A DNA stretch of 64,000 nt from an uncultured Bacteroidales bacterium. GTDB taxonomy: Bacteria > Bacteroidota > Bacteroidia > Bacteroidales > Muribaculaceae. Shown piece by piece: positions 25,570 to 34,619 of the stretch. A program made the translations under genes and the position numbers. The notes below the pieces were generated by a model. That model saw nothing but the letters and a program-made list of their open reading frames with translations, made no database searches and was not told the DNA's origin. The stretch is taken from NCBI GenBank assembly GCA_902776435.1, contig CACYQB010000011.1:186001-250000 (forward strand), written 5' to 3'. Position 1 is the stretch's first letter, and each line of letters begins with the position of its first letter.

Positions 25570-26343
25570 ATGCTTGCCAGCAACGCCATATCACTCATAA
25601 AGCTCCTTTTCGTCAAGGATAAGGAGCTTTATGTTTTTATTCACCGCATCACTGGCTATTATCCCCGCAACATCAAGTATTACCAGTTGGCCATGGTGCA
25701 TCGCTCCAAACCCGTCAAGAAGGCAGACGGCCGCTGGGCCAACAATGAACGCCTGGAATTCCTGGGCGATGCCGTGCTCGACGTCGTCGTGGGCGATTTC
25801 CTCTACTCCGCCTTCCCCAACAAGCACGAGGGTTTCTTGACCTCGACCAGGGCCAAGATTGTCCAGCGCGAAAGCCTGAACCGCATCGGCAACTCTCTGC
25901 ACCTGGACACCCATGTGCATGCCATGACACACTCATCCACACACAACAGTTACATCTGCGGCAACGCCCTCGAGGCCCTCGTGGGCGCCATCTATCTGGA
26001 CCAGGGCTATGACCGCTGCCGCAAGTTCATCATCGAACGACTGATCAAGAAGCACTTTGACCTCAACGACCTGGTCAAGACCGAGCAGAACTTCAAGTCG
26101 CGCCTGATTGAGTGGACCCAGAAGTATAGAGTCACCATTGAATATGAACTCGTGGATTCTTATTCCGACAAGGACAAGAACCCCGTTTTCCGCACGGCAG
26201 TCATCCTGGGCGGCATCTATGCCAGCGACGCCGTGGGCTACAGCAAGAAAGAGTCCCACCAGAGCGCGTCCAAGAAGGCCTTGGAACGCCTGCAGCACGA
26301 CCCGCAATTCTGCGAGCAGGTCCTCTCGACGGCCGGCGCCTGA
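25570..26343 (+). CDS. rnc: Ribonuclease III
   Basis: A 257-residue double-strand RNA endonuclease used in rRNA processing. The signature NERLEFLGDAVLDV has catalytic Glu63 and Asp67; NALEALVGAIYLDQGY is the second metal-binding block. A C-terminal dsRNA-binding domain (about 170-245) ends in ESHQSASKKALERL. The N-terminus is about 25 residues longer than E. coli Rnc, normal for this phylum. It starts 22 bp after fabF, so the three genes form one operon. Confidence 0.96.
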   Translation: MLASNAISLIKLLFVKDKELYVFIHRITGYYPRNIKYYQLAMVHRSKPVKKADGRWANNERLEFLGDAVLDVVVGDFLYSAFPNKHEGFLTSTRAKIVQRESLNRIGNSLHLDTHVHAMTHSSTHNSYICGNALEALVGAIYLDQGYDRCRKFIIERLIKKHFDLNDLVKTEQNFKSRLIEWTQKYRVTIEYELVDSYSDKDKNPVFRTAVILGGIYASDAVGYSKKESHQSASKKALERLQHDPQFCEQVLSTAGA

Positions 26344-26578
26344 CGCCATGCTGCCGAGGCAAAGCCACGGCACACAGGACACTGATTTTACTTCCAATGG
26401 CTACATGATCCTTTACTGTTGATGGCGGGAATTTCCTGTGAGGGAATTTGCTGCCTCGTGGTCGTGAATAAAGGTGAATAAGTGTAAAAATAGGTTGCAT
26501 TTATGGCGCTTTTCATCAATTGTTTGTAAATTCGCCAATCTTTGCGCTCATGCGTAGCGCCATTAACTACAGAAATAC

Positions 26579-27238
26579 ATGAGACCTATCACCAACATAT
26601 TACTTATATTAGCGCTTATCTGCTATATATTCCTGCCCTTCTATGACATCTCATTTCATGGTTCGGTCACGGGATTGCAGTTCACTGCCGGCACCATTTC
26701 CCAAGCGCTCTCGGTAGGCAGCGTCCTGCTGGCCCTGCTGCCCTTTATCGCCATCTTTGGCGCCATCGGTTTCAACTGCCTCAAGAGTCGCTGGTGGGTA
26801 CTGCTGAGCATTGTCTTTATCATTCTGGCCATCTGGTTCTTCAAGGACACGGGTAGCGTCCACGACGTGACGTTGAGGCACGAGCCCGAAGTGACTCCAG
26901 ACAACGACTTGGGTGAAGGTTTCTCCATTATCGGACTGGGCATTGGCTACAAGTTGGGTTATGTATTGACGGCGCTGTCGTTGTTCTCGGCCATTATCTC
27001 GATGTTGCCGTTCAAGTTCAACGAGACCATCGAGCGTGCCGTTGACGACACCTTTGAGGACGGACGCCGCCATGTGCGCAAGGAGTTCAACCGTCTTGAA
27101 AGCAACCTCCACAAGCCCCACAAGTCGAAAAACGAGGCCAGCCGCCCCACCCCACAGCAGCAAAATGAAACTGAGCCCCCCGCTCTTCCGCCAGTGGAAG
27201 ACAAGGAGGACCCAGCACGGTTTATGCCTAAGGAGTAG
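26579..27238 (+). CDS. Hypothetical four-helix membrane protein
   Basis: 219 residues, no recognised family. Hydrophobic segments lie at about 5-22, 45-67, 71-89 and 122-143, followed by a charged cytosolic tail (about 150-219) that is Lys/Pro/Glu-rich and probably disordered. It begins 235 bp after rnc; the spacer 26344-26578 has a weak promoter-like CAATCTTTG at 26536 and no other feature. Its stop codon merges into a TTAGT-type repeat. Confidence 0.7.
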   Translation: MRPITNILLILALICYIFLPFYDISFHGSVTGLQFTAGTISQALSVGSVLLALLPFIAIFGAIGFNCLKSRWWVLLSIVFIILAIWFFKDTGSVHDVTLRHEPEVTPDNDLGEGFSIIGLGIGYKLGYVLTALSLFSAIISMLPFKFNETIERAVDDTFEDGRRHVRKEFNRLESNLHKPHKSKNEASRPTPQQQNETEPPALPPVEDKEDPARFMPKE

Positions 27239-27278
27239 TTTTTAGTTTTTAGTCCTTAGTCCTTAGTTAGTTTTTAGG
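27236..27278. repeat. TTTTTAGT/CCTTAGT word repeat
   Basis: The words TTTTTAGT and CCTTAGT alternate over about 40 bp in the 28-bp spacer and both gene ends. It is the complement of the ACTAAGGACTAAAAACTAAG arrays at 33482 and 42369. Confidence 0.75.
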
Positions 27279-27803
27279 TGGTTCGGGGTGATGGAGGTCG
27301 ATGCGCTTAAACGTTAACGGTGTGGTCGTGCGCAGGTATGTCTTGCCTGCTCCATAGAAGAGCGCCCTGCCAGCCATGACATCATACTTGGCCAACACAC
27401 CGTGCACATTTTTATAGACCATGTCACCCATGTAGATGTAGGCATGCAACAGTTCCACGCTGTAGAGCAAGGCCCAACGTCCAGAAAATTCTCCCTGCCA
27501 CAACAACTGCCACTCGGGTTCTCCACCTGGGTCAAGCGCAGTGTAAATCAATTCATTATAGTAGCCTGAGAAGGTGCTGTCCTCGGTGTGGAAAGAATAA
27601 TACAACTCGACGTAATGGATGCTGTCATCATACTGATACACCCAGTCGCCATCCATGAATTTGTTATACTGGTGCTGCAATTCCACCGACTCGAGCGTGG
27701 TCCAGTCGGTTTCAATCACCTCATGGTCGCCCTCACAAGCCGTGAACATAGCCACAACGAGCAGAACCAGCAGCAACAATGCGTATTTACTCCTTTTCAT
27801 CAT
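27267..27803 (-). CDS. Hypothetical lipoprotein
   Basis: 178 residues with a lipoprotein signal peptide and lipobox FTAC (Cys23). The mature part is rich in Tyr, Trp and acidic residues (YDDSIHYVELYYSFHTEDST) and looks like a beta-rich lipocalin-type or eight-stranded fold, as in many small Bacteroidales lipoproteins. I assign no function. It is the last gene of a leftward series behind mtgA with a 45-bp gap. Confidence 0.75.
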   Translation of the reverse strand: MMKRSKYALLLLVLLVVAMFTACEGDHEVIETDWTTLESVELQHQYNKFMDGDWVYQYDDSIHYVELYYSFHTEDSTFSGYYNELIYTALDPGGEPEWQLLWQGEFSGRWALLYSVELLHAYIYMGDMVYKNVHGVLAKYDVMAGRALFYGAGKTYLRTTTPLTFKRIDLHHPEPPKN

Positions 27804-27848
27804 CTTATAGTTTTTCTTGATTCACTTTCAATCATAAATAACCTGATT

Positions 27849-28541
27849 TCACTGGGCACAGAGTTCCTTGGGGAACTGGTCAATCTGATTCATGCGCTTC
27901 TTGATGGTGTTGTGCATCTTGGTCATCCTGGCTGTGGGATGGCCACTGTCACGTTGCAGCGGATTGGGCAACGAAACGGCGATGTAAGCACTCTGGGAGC
28001 GGGTCAACTTGTCGGGCGTGGTGCCGAAGTTGATACGCGCTACCGCATCGGCGCCATAGATGCCGCGGCCCATCTCGATGGAGTTAAGATAGACCTCCAT
28101 AATGCGTTCCTTGCCCCATATCTTCTCTATCAGGAAGGTGAAATAAGCCTCCAGGCCCTTACGCAGCCATGAACGATGCTGCCACAGGAAGACGTTGCGG
28201 GCGGTCTGCTGGCTGATGGTGCTGGCACCGCGCTGGCGCTTGCCCTCCTGAGCCTCGAGTTGCGCCTTCTGGATCTGCTCAAGGTCAAAGCCGCTGTGTT
28301 TCAGGAACAAGTTGTCCTCACTGGCCATCACAGCCTGGGGCAGATTATGGTTGATGCGCTCCAGGGGCACCCAGTGGTGGTTGATGGCGGGCGTCTCACC
28401 ATCGATGACCGCCTCGACACAGCGGATGAGCATCAGCGGCGTGATATAGACGGGGATATACTTCAATATCACCACAGCCAGAATGGTCGAGGTGAAGAAG
28501 AAAATCAATATGTTGCGTATCCAGTGAGTGATTGTTTTCAT
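27849..28541 (-). CDS. mtgA: Monofunctional biosynthetic peptidoglycan transglycosylase
   Basis: A 230-residue GT51 glycosyltransferase polymerising lipid II into glycan strands. An N-terminal membrane anchor (about 8-28) precedes the GT51 motifs: the catalytic Glu in ASEDNLFLKHSGFD, RGASTISQQTARNVFL, then EVYLNSIEMGRGIYGAD. There is no transpeptidase domain, and the length matches MtgA. It reads leftward, followed by a lipoprotein gene. Confidence 0.95.
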   Translation of the reverse strand: MKTITHWIRNILIFFFTSTILAVVILKYIPVYITPLMLIRCVEAVIDGETPAINHHWVPLERINHNLPQAVMASEDNLFLKHSGFDLEQIQKAQLEAQEGKRQRGASTISQQTARNVFLWQHRSWLRKGLEAYFTFLIEKIWGKERIMEVYLNSIEMGRGIYGADAVARINFGTTPDKLTRSQSAYIAVSLPNPLQRDSGHPTARMTKMHNTIKKRMNQIDQFPKELCAQ

Positions 28542-28581
28542 TTTTCTTTATTCTTTTATCGGTTGCCGATATGCCATTCTT

Positions 28582-28621
28582 GGCCTCTGTTTTTTATCGG
28601 CCTAACGGCCGAGAAATTAAA
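28582..28621. repeat. Short dispersed repeat with ATCGGCC hairpin, copy 2
   Basis: GGCCTCTG, a T-run, ATCGGCCTAACGGCCGA and GAAATTAAA, as at 20859-20901 with a shorter T-run. It lies upstream of mtgA, in the 214-bp spacer to the Fur gene. Confidence 0.8.
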
Positions 28622-28755
28622 ACAAAATTATAAATAAAAAATAGAATAATAATTATCTTACTTAATTCTTATACAAATTTTGTTTAATTTCTCCGTGCGT
28701 AGCACGGACACTAATACAGTCTTGAATTAGACACACCGGCACGGATGGACCTTGG

Positions 28756-29193
28756 CTAGACTTTTGAGCAGTCGGGGCAGAGGCCCTTGAGCACGTAGTT
28801 GATGCTGTGTACCTGGAAATTGCCGGGCAAGGTGACCAGCGGGACCTGTGTCGTCTGCAGGCAGAAGGTTCGGCCACAGCGCTCACAGTTGAAGTGGGCA
28901 TGCATGTGGTCGATAGTGCCATCATCCTCGCCACAGTGACAATCGGGGCTACACACGGCGTACTTGAACATGCCGGTGCCGTCGTCGATGGCATGGATCA
29001 GATGATGAGTCAGGAACAGGGTGATGGTGCGGTAGATGGTGGACTTGTCCACAGTGTCCAACTCGTCCTCCAGGCTCTGGAGCGAGAAGGCGTCCTCGTG
29101 GGCCATCATCGTCCGCAGTAGCAGGATGCGCAACGCCGTGGGTTTCACGTCGTGCTGCTCCAGCCTTGCGATATATTTACTCTCGTCCTTCAT
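28756..29193 (-). CDS. Fur-family transcriptional regulator
   Basis: 145 residues. The N-terminal winged helix includes KPTALRILLLRTMM and the helix around DKSTIYRTITLFLTHHLI. The C-terminal dimerisation domain has the metal ligands HMHAHFNCERCGRTFC and a final CPDC, that is, two CxxC zinc sites. It represses or activates genes in response to a metal or peroxide; which one cannot be told. The start at 29193 lies inside the end of rsmD (17-bp overlap), so it is translationally coupled to it. Confidence 0.9.
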   Translation of the reverse strand: MKDESKYIARLEQHDVKPTALRILLLRTMMAHEDAFSLQSLEDELDTVDKSTIYRTITLFLTHHLIHAIDDGTGMFKYAVCSPDCHCGEDDGTIDHMHAHFNCERCGRTFCLQTTQVPLVTLPGNFQVHSINYVLKGLCPDCSKV

Positions 29194-29728
29194 CACCGAT
29201 TTCAAACAATGAAAAGTTGACCTTGCCATACACCCGCTGCTGCGAGAAATGCGGCAAGGCGCTGAAATCGTGCTCACGCGGATGCTCCATGATGAACAGC
29301 GTACCATCGTGCACCAGCGGCGAGTCAAGCACCAGTTTGGGAATTTCCCCAAAGCGCGGCAAGTCGTAGGGAGGGTCGGCAAAGATGACATCAAACGACT
29401 GGCGGCACGTGGACAGGAACTTGAACACGTCACCGCGCACGAGCGACAGGTTAGGGTCACCCAACTGCTGCTGCACCCGCTTGATGAACTCGGCCTGGGT
29501 GCGTGCCTTCTCGACAGCGGTCACATGGGCGGCACCACGCGACAGGAACTCGAAACTCATCGCTCCCGTTCCGGCAAACAGGTCGAGCACCGTCATGCCC
29601 TCCAAGTCAATGAGGTTGCCCAGGACGTTAAACAGGTTCTCACGCGCCATGTCGGTCGTGGGGCGCGCAGTGATGTTGGTGGGCACGTCAAAACGGCGGC
29701 GCCCGTATTTTCCGCTGATTATTCGCAT
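29177..29728 (-). CDS. rsmD: 16S rRNA (guanine966-N2)-methyltransferase
   Basis: 183 residues, class I SAM-dependent methyltransferase. MRIISGKYGRRRFDVP is the typical start, LDLFAGTGAMSFEFLSRGA the SAM-binding motif I and FADPPYDLP the catalytic motif IV (DPPY). It methylates the N2 of G966 in 16S rRNA. It overlaps DUF3822 by 10 bp upstream and fur by 17 bp downstream. Confidence 0.95.
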   Translation of the reverse strand: MRIISGKYGRRRFDVPTNITARPTTDMARENLFNVLGNLIDLEGMTVLDLFAGTGAMSFEFLSRGAAHVTAVEKARTQAEFIKRVQQQLGDPNLSLVRGDVFKFLSTCRQSFDVIFADPPYDLPRFGEIPKLVLDSPLVHDGTLFIMEHPREHDFSALPHFSQQRVYGKVNFSLFEIGDEGRE

Positions 29729-30528
29729 AGGGCAAGCAAAATTAATTCCAGGGGTGCCTGCATCGCATTACGGCCCAACCGCATGGCGGCGGCAGGATAG
29801 ACGGCAGGCATCACATATTTCACATATTTGCGCAACTCAGGCGTCATGGCCGCACGCAGTTCGACATCGCCCGCGAGTTGCAGTTCATCGGTCATCTGAT
29901 CCAGGCCGTGAGAACGCCAGGCGTTCAGGGCAAAGTAAGTCGCATCGTCGGTATTGCCAAACTGGTAAGTGTTGACCAACTGGAGCTGGCCTTCACGATA
30001 GATGACGACATCCATCTCACCATCCTGCAGGTGAAGGAACATGCGCGAAACCCCGCTGCCATGGTCCAAGCCCTTGAAGTGCTCACACAACGGGAGCAAG
30101 CGGTGGCAAACCGCAGGATAATTGAAGGTACGTCCCAAGAAAGCCTGCATGCCATGCGGCATGAGGAAGGCGGTCTTAACCCCGTTAGCAGGCATCGCGC
30201 ACACTGCCGCATCACCGTCATCAGCAGGAAAAGCCTGGCGCACGAGTTCCACGCAATCGGCATCGCTGGTCTCGGCAGGCAGCAGCACAAAGTGACGTGA
30301 ATGCACCATGACGCGCACGCGCTTGTAGTCGTTGAGCAACTCAGGCGTGTCATAGATCGCATCCTCGAGCGCCTGTAACGTGTCATTGGTTCTCGTCACT
30401 TCGCCAATGATGAGCGAGTTAGCGACCGAGGGCGTGAACAGGATGTATTTCACCCGCTTGTCTTCGATCGAAACAATCAACTCCCAAGCCTCGGGATGCT
30501 GAATATTGATTTTCTCTTTACCTTCCAT
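29719..30528 (-). CDS. DUF3822 family protein
   Basis: 269 residues. This family is found next to rsmD across Bacteroidetes and has an ASKHA-ATPase-like look (repeated beta-strand segments ending with short Gly/Asp turns), but its role is unknown. It heads the operon DUF3822-rsmD-fur. A minus-strand TAATTTTG at 30543-30536 provides a -7 element just before the start. Confidence 0.85.
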   Translation of the reverse strand: MEGKEKINIQHPEAWELIVSIEDKRVKYILFTPSVANSLIIGEVTRTNDTLQALEDAIYDTPELLNDYKRVRVMVHSRHFVLLPAETSDADCVELVRQAFPADDGDAAVCAMPANGVKTAFLMPHGMQAFLGRTFNYPAVCHRLLPLCEHFKGLDHGSGVSRMFLHLQDGEMDVVIYREGQLQLVNTYQFGNTDDATYFALNAWRSHGLDQMTDELQLAGDVELRAAMTPELRKYVKYVMPAVYPAAAMRLGRNAMQAPLELILLALCE

Positions 30529-30561
30529 TACCGCGCAAAATTACTAAAAAATCCCACAACT

Positions 30562-30593
30562 CTTGTCGGGAAGAGGCAAATAGTCTATCTTTG
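30562..30593 (+). promoter_or_regulatory. Promoter of the lipoprotein gene at 30644
   Basis: CTTG (30562-30565), a 20-bp spacer and TATCTTTG (30586-30593), back to back with the DUF3822 promoter. Confidence 0.6.
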
Positions 30594-30643
30594 CGCTTAC
30601 TATTGATGTGTTTTAAACCAAGAAATCTCTTCTCACACAAGAA

Positions 30644-31696
30644 ATGACACCGAAAAAAATCATCTGGATCATCACGCTATTGCCAGCGTTATTACTCGTG
30701 GCCTGCTCCGGAGGCGGCAAAGTGCAGAACCCGCAATTTGCATTCCTTGAGGATTTGGGCATCGGCATCAACCAGGAGTTGCTGTTGGGCGACAGCCTGA
30801 CTATGCCCGACATCTACTGCGGCGACCCCGAGCAGACCCTTGATGACCTCAAGGGCAAGCAGTTAACGCCCGAGCAGTACCAGGCGCTGGTAGTGCCGGC
30901 CGGCGGCAGTATCCCCGACCCGATGAGCAACTGGCTGCTGCTGGGTGTGCGCGACATGGGCAACGGCATCACTCTGGCGGCCTACTATGCCTGCAACGGT
31001 GTGGGTTACTGTGTGGATCTGATTACCTACGACAAGCAGGGGCACATCCTGGACGCCATCAACACCCGAGAGATGCACTTGCTGTGGCGCGTCGAACTCA
31101 CCAACCCCGACAATGACAATTCCTACACCCTCGACAGCCACATCACCCTCGACGACGGAGGCCAAATCACCCTGCATCGCGTGATGGGCCGCTGCCTGAT
31201 GAACTACGAGGATGACCTCAAGGCCAAGCCGCAATGGCAACAGGCATGGGACCAGACCTATGTCCTCGACGCCAAGGGACAATTTATCCTGCAGGGTCAA
31301 CAGGTCGTCAAGGAGCAGGGCATGATCGATTATTATGCCACGATGGACTTCAAGACGTGGGACCTGCTCGTGTGCTCCCTGCATGACCCGGGCGTGATAG
31401 ACACGTGGAACGCGTTTGTGCCTCAGGTCGAAGCCACCTATGCCGCCGACTATGACCACAATCCCTTCCAATGGGATGTCGCACAACTCTACGCGATGAA
31501 CCCGCAGCGCTTCCTCAACTGGATGGCGCTCAAGCGCGGCAATGGCAACAACCTGCTGCGGTATTTCAAGCTGCCCAAAGACAAACGCCCTGCCCTGCTC
31601 AAAGAAATCGCCCGCCTCGACGACGCGGATGCCCGCCAGTGGCTCACCGCCCTGGTCAATTCATGGGACGAGAAGCCCCAGGTCAAGCAGCCGTAA
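30644..31696 (+). CDS. Hypothetical lipoprotein
   Basis: 350 residues, lipobox LVAC (Cys21). The mature part shows a run of beta-strands (about 60-210) and an Ala/Arg-rich helical end (about 285-345). It has Cys pairs at about 58 and 118-124. No family recognised. It is a separate unit with its own promoter, 75 bp before ettA. A similar-sized lipoprotein follows ettA at 33519, and both contain a middle part on responding to daily-like words such as GDSL only by chance. Confidence 0.7.
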   Translation: MTPKKIIWIITLLPALLLVACSGGGKVQNPQFAFLEDLGIGINQELLLGDSLTMPDIYCGDPEQTLDDLKGKQLTPEQYQALVVPAGGSIPDPMSNWLLLGVRDMGNGITLAAYYACNGVGYCVDLITYDKQGHILDAINTREMHLLWRVELTNPDNDNSYTLDSHITLDDGGQITLHRVMGRCLMNYEDDLKAKPQWQQAWDQTYVLDAKGQFILQGQQVVKEQGMIDYYATMDFKTWDLLVCSLHDPGVIDTWNAFVPQVEATYAADYDHNPFQWDVAQLYAMNPQRFLNWMALKRGNGNNLLRYFKLPKDKRPALLKEIARLDDADARQWLTALVNSWDEKPQVKQP

Positions 31697-31708
31697 TCAA
31701 GGCAAACC

Positions 31709-31740
31709 ATTGTATAAGTGGTAAATATTCACTACCTTTG
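31709..31740 (+). promoter_or_regulatory. Promoter of ettA
   Basis: ATTG (31709-31712), 20 bp, TACCTTTG (31733-31740); the ATG at 31772 follows after 31 bp. Confidence 0.6.
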
Positions 31741-31771
31741 CAATCAGTAACTAAATCGAAAATAAATCAAT

Positions 31772-33466
31772 ATGGCAACAGTTGACGACAAGAAAATCAT
31801 CTTCTCGATGGTGGGCGTGAGCAAAACCATCCAGCAGAACCAGAAGCAAATCCTCAAGAACATCTACCTCTCGTTCTACTATGGGGCCAAAATCGGCATC
31901 ATCGGTCTGAACGGTGCCGGTAAATCCACGCTGATGAAAATTATCGCCGGCCTGGAAAAACAATACCAGGGCCAGGTGGTGTTCGCACCAGGCTACACAG
32001 TGGGTTACCTGCCCCAGGACCCGCAACTCGACCCGACTAAGACCGTCAAGGAGGTGGTCCAGGAGGGTGTGCAGCACGTGGTAGACGCCCTCAAGGAGTT
32101 TGAGGATATCAACCTCAAGTTCGGTCTGCCCGAATACTATGAGGACCCCGAGAAGATGGACAAACTGTTTGCCCGTCAAGCCGAGTTACAGGACATCATC
32201 GACGCTACCGATGCCTGGAATCTGGATAACCGCCTGGAGCGCGCCATGGATGCCCTGCGCTGCCCCGAGGGCGACCAGTTGACCGAGCACCTGAGCGGTG
32301 GTGAGCGCCGTCGTGTGGCCCTGTGCCGCCTGCTGTTGCAGAAACCCGACGTGCTCCTGCTCGATGAGCCCACCAACCACCTCGATGCCGAGTCCATCGA
32401 CTGGCTGGAGCAGCACCTGCAGCAATATGAGGGCACGGTCATCGCCGTGACCCACGACCGCTACTTCCTCGACAATGTGGCCGGCTGGATTCTGGAGTTG
32501 GACCGCGGCGAGGGCATCCCCTGGAAGGGCAACTACAGCAGTTGGCTGGAGCAGAAGACGCAACGGCTGGCCCAGGAAGAAAAGACCGAGAGCAAGCGCC
32601 AGAAGACCCTGCAACGCGAGCTCGAATGGGTACGCATGGCTCCCAAGGCCCGCCAGGCCAAGGGTAAGGCTCGTCTTAACAGTTACGACAAACTGTTGAA
32701 CGAGACTGTCAAGGAGAAAGAGGAAAAACTCGAAATCTTCATCCCCAACGGTCCCCGCTTGGGCAACAAGGTCATCGAGGCCCAGCACGTGGCTAAAGCC
32801 TTCGGTGACAAACTGCTGTTTGACGACTTGAACTTCATGCTGCCTCCCAACGGCATCGTGGGTGTCATCGGTCCCAATGGCGCCGGCAAGACGACGCTGT
32901 TCCGCCTGATTATGGGCCTGGAGAAGCCCGACAGCGGCACGTTTGAGGTCGGTGAGACCGTCAAGGCGGTCTATGTCGATCAGCAACACACGAGCATCGA
33001 CCCCGAGAAAACGGTCTATGAGGTCATCTCGGGCGGCGTGGAACTGCTGCGCATGGGCGGGCGCGACGTGAATGCCCGCGCCTACCTGTCACGCTTCAAC
33101 TTCAGCGGCGTGGACCAGCAGAAGAAGTGCGGCGTGCTCTCGGGTGGTGAGCGCAACCGCCTGCAACTGGCATTGGCATTGAAGGAGGAGGGCAACGTCC
33201 TCTTGCTCGATGAGCCCACCAACGATATCGATGTGAACACCCTGCGCGCCCTGGAGGAAGGCCTTGAGGACTTTGCCGGCTGTGCCGTGGTCATCAGCCA
33301 CGACCGCTGGTTCCTGGACCGCATCTGCACCCACATCCTCGCCTTTGAGGGCAACAGCAACGTCTACTTCTATGAGGGCAGCTATAGCGAGTATGAGGAG
33401 CACAAACTCAAGCGACTGGGCAAGGAAGAGCCCACCCGCGTGCGCTACCGCAAACTGGACAGTTAA
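31772..33466 (+). CDS. ettA: Energy-dependent translational throttle protein EttA (ABC-F ATPase)
   Basis: 564 residues, two ABC domains and no membrane part. Walker A motifs are GLNGAGKST (near 45) and GPNGAGKTT (near 369); signatures are LSGGERRRVAL and LSGGERNRLQL; both Walker B motifs read LLLDEPTN. Between the domains lies the interdomain linker (P-site tRNA interaction motif), rich in Lys, Arg and Glu, with the APKARQAKGKARLNSYD segment typical of EttA. EttA binds the ribosomal E site and gates the first elongation steps according to ATP level. Size and motif pattern match EttA rather than Uup or a resistance ABC-F. Confidence 0.95.
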   Translation: MATVDDKKIIFSMVGVSKTIQQNQKQILKNIYLSFYYGAKIGIIGLNGAGKSTLMKIIAGLEKQYQGQVVFAPGYTVGYLPQDPQLDPTKTVKEVVQEGVQHVVDALKEFEDINLKFGLPEYYEDPEKMDKLFARQAELQDIIDATDAWNLDNRLERAMDALRCPEGDQLTEHLSGGERRRVALCRLLLQKPDVLLLDEPTNHLDAESIDWLEQHLQQYEGTVIAVTHDRYFLDNVAGWILELDRGEGIPWKGNYSSWLEQKTQRLAQEEKTESKRQKTLQRELEWVRMAPKARQAKGKARLNSYDKLLNETVKEKEEKLEIFIPNGPRLGNKVIEAQHVAKAFGDKLLFDDLNFMLPPNGIVGVIGPNGAGKTTLFRLIMGLEKPDSGTFEVGETVKAVYVDQQHTSIDPEKTVYEVISGGVELLRMGGRDVNARAYLSRFNFSGVDQQKKCGVLSGGERNRLQLALALKEEGNVLLLDEPTNDIDVNTLRALEEGLEDFAGCAVVISHDRWFLDRICTHILAFEGNSNVYFYEGSYSEYEEHKLKRLGKEEPTRVRYRKLDS

Positions 33467-33481
33467 AAAAGAATTTCAGCG

Positions 33482-33518
33482 AACTAAGGACTAAGGACTA
33501 AAAACTAAGGACTAAAAT
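33482..33518. repeat. ACTAAGGACTAAAAACTAAG word repeat
   Basis: Repeats of CTAAGGA and CTAAAAA fill the gap between ettA and the next ATG. Compare 27236, 42369, 50596 and 54878. Confidence 0.8.
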
Positions 33519-34532
33519 ATGAGACATTTTGTTTTAATTATCCTGGCGTTAGCCATTGTTTCATGCACGAGCAAGTGGCAACCAGGCGACAGCATCAACA
33601 ACGGACACGATTTCTTGTGTAGCGCAGGCATCTGCGATGACTCGCTAAACCTCAGCGACAACGACTTACGCTATGACAACGATGGCGAGAAGTATCCCCA
33701 CAGGATCCTCGACCTGGCCACGTGCCAGGCTCTAGGCATTGACAAGGTGATGTATGTGGACACGATGAACACTATTGTTACTGTGTGGGGCGTGAAGGAC
33801 TACCCCGACAAGGGCATCGCCCTGCTGCTGGGACATACGTCCTACAGCGACATGCGCACCTGCTGGCTGGCCACCTATGGCAAGGACGGTATGATTGACT
33901 TCATGCGCCTGGGCGAGTGCGGCGGCGCCGTGAACCTGTCCTACTGGGATGATGTTGACGAGCACACCCGTCACATGGGCATCGACTCGATGCGCATGGT
34001 CATGCCCGACATGTGGGGCAAACCCATCAACGTGAGCCGCTGGGTTTCCTACAACGTGCAGCGCGATGGCGTGGACACGGACTCCACCCTGTGGTTCATT
34101 CATAACGAGTTGCCCGTTACCATCGGTAATGACGGACTCTTCAGCATCGGGAAAATCGGTACCGTCTATAGTTCAGACACCACCATCCTCACCCCCTACT
34201 GGCGTTTCAAGCGTCAACTTGAGGTGATGTCATGGACACCGATAAGCGATACCACCTTCTGTGACCGTCTCGAGAGCCTGCTCCAAGAGGCACATGGGCA
34301 TATCACCGAGCCCGCACAACTATTGGGAGATTTCCACGTGCTGGTCATGGGCCGCATGTATTTTGACACCCAGGGCATGATGAAATGGTGCCTGGACCAT
34401 CCCGACAGTCAACTCACACTCGGATTGATCAGTATTGTCAAGGAAATCGACCCCGAGTGGGTCTTGAGCGAATTAAAGAAAATCAAAGACCCGGAAATCT
34501 TCGCCCGCAGCAAGAAACTCCTCGGCCTGTAG
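33519..34532 (+). CDS. Hypothetical lipoprotein
   Basis: 337 residues; short lipoprotein signal peptide with lipobox IVSC (Cys16). No conserved domain recognised. The middle contains a Met/Asp-rich beta region and the C-terminus a helical stretch ending in FARSKKLLGL. It starts 52 bp after ettA, across a repeat, and is followed by a long hairpin. Confidence 0.7.
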   Translation: MRHFVLIILALAIVSCTSKWQPGDSINNGHDFLCSAGICDDSLNLSDNDLRYDNDGEKYPHRILDLATCQALGIDKVMYVDTMNTIVTVWGVKDYPDKGIALLLGHTSYSDMRTCWLATYGKDGMIDFMRLGECGGAVNLSYWDDVDEHTRHMGIDSMRMVMPDMWGKPINVSRWVSYNVQRDGVDTDSTLWFIHNELPVTIGNDGLFSIGKIGTVYSSDTTILTPYWRFKRQLEVMSWTPISDTTFCDRLESLLQEAHGHITEPAQLLGDFHVLVMGRMYFDTQGMMKWCLDHPDSQLTLGLISIVKEIDPEWVLSELKKIKDPEIFARSKKLLGL

Positions 34533-34555
34533 TTCCCGACGGATAAAACGGAAAT

Positions 34556-34595
34556 AACGGAGATGACGGGTTGATTTGAGCCCGTTATCTCCGTT
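34556..34595. terminator. Hairpin between convergent genes
   Basis: AACGGAGATGACGGG (34556-34570) pairs with CCCGTTATCTCCGTT (34581-34595) with one mismatch and a 10-nt loop. It lies between the convergent genes ending at 34532 and 34620, so a bidirectional terminator is plausible despite the lack of a long U-tract. Confidence 0.6.
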
Positions 34596-34619
34596 ATATC
34601 AGTTATTTCAGTTTCTCGG

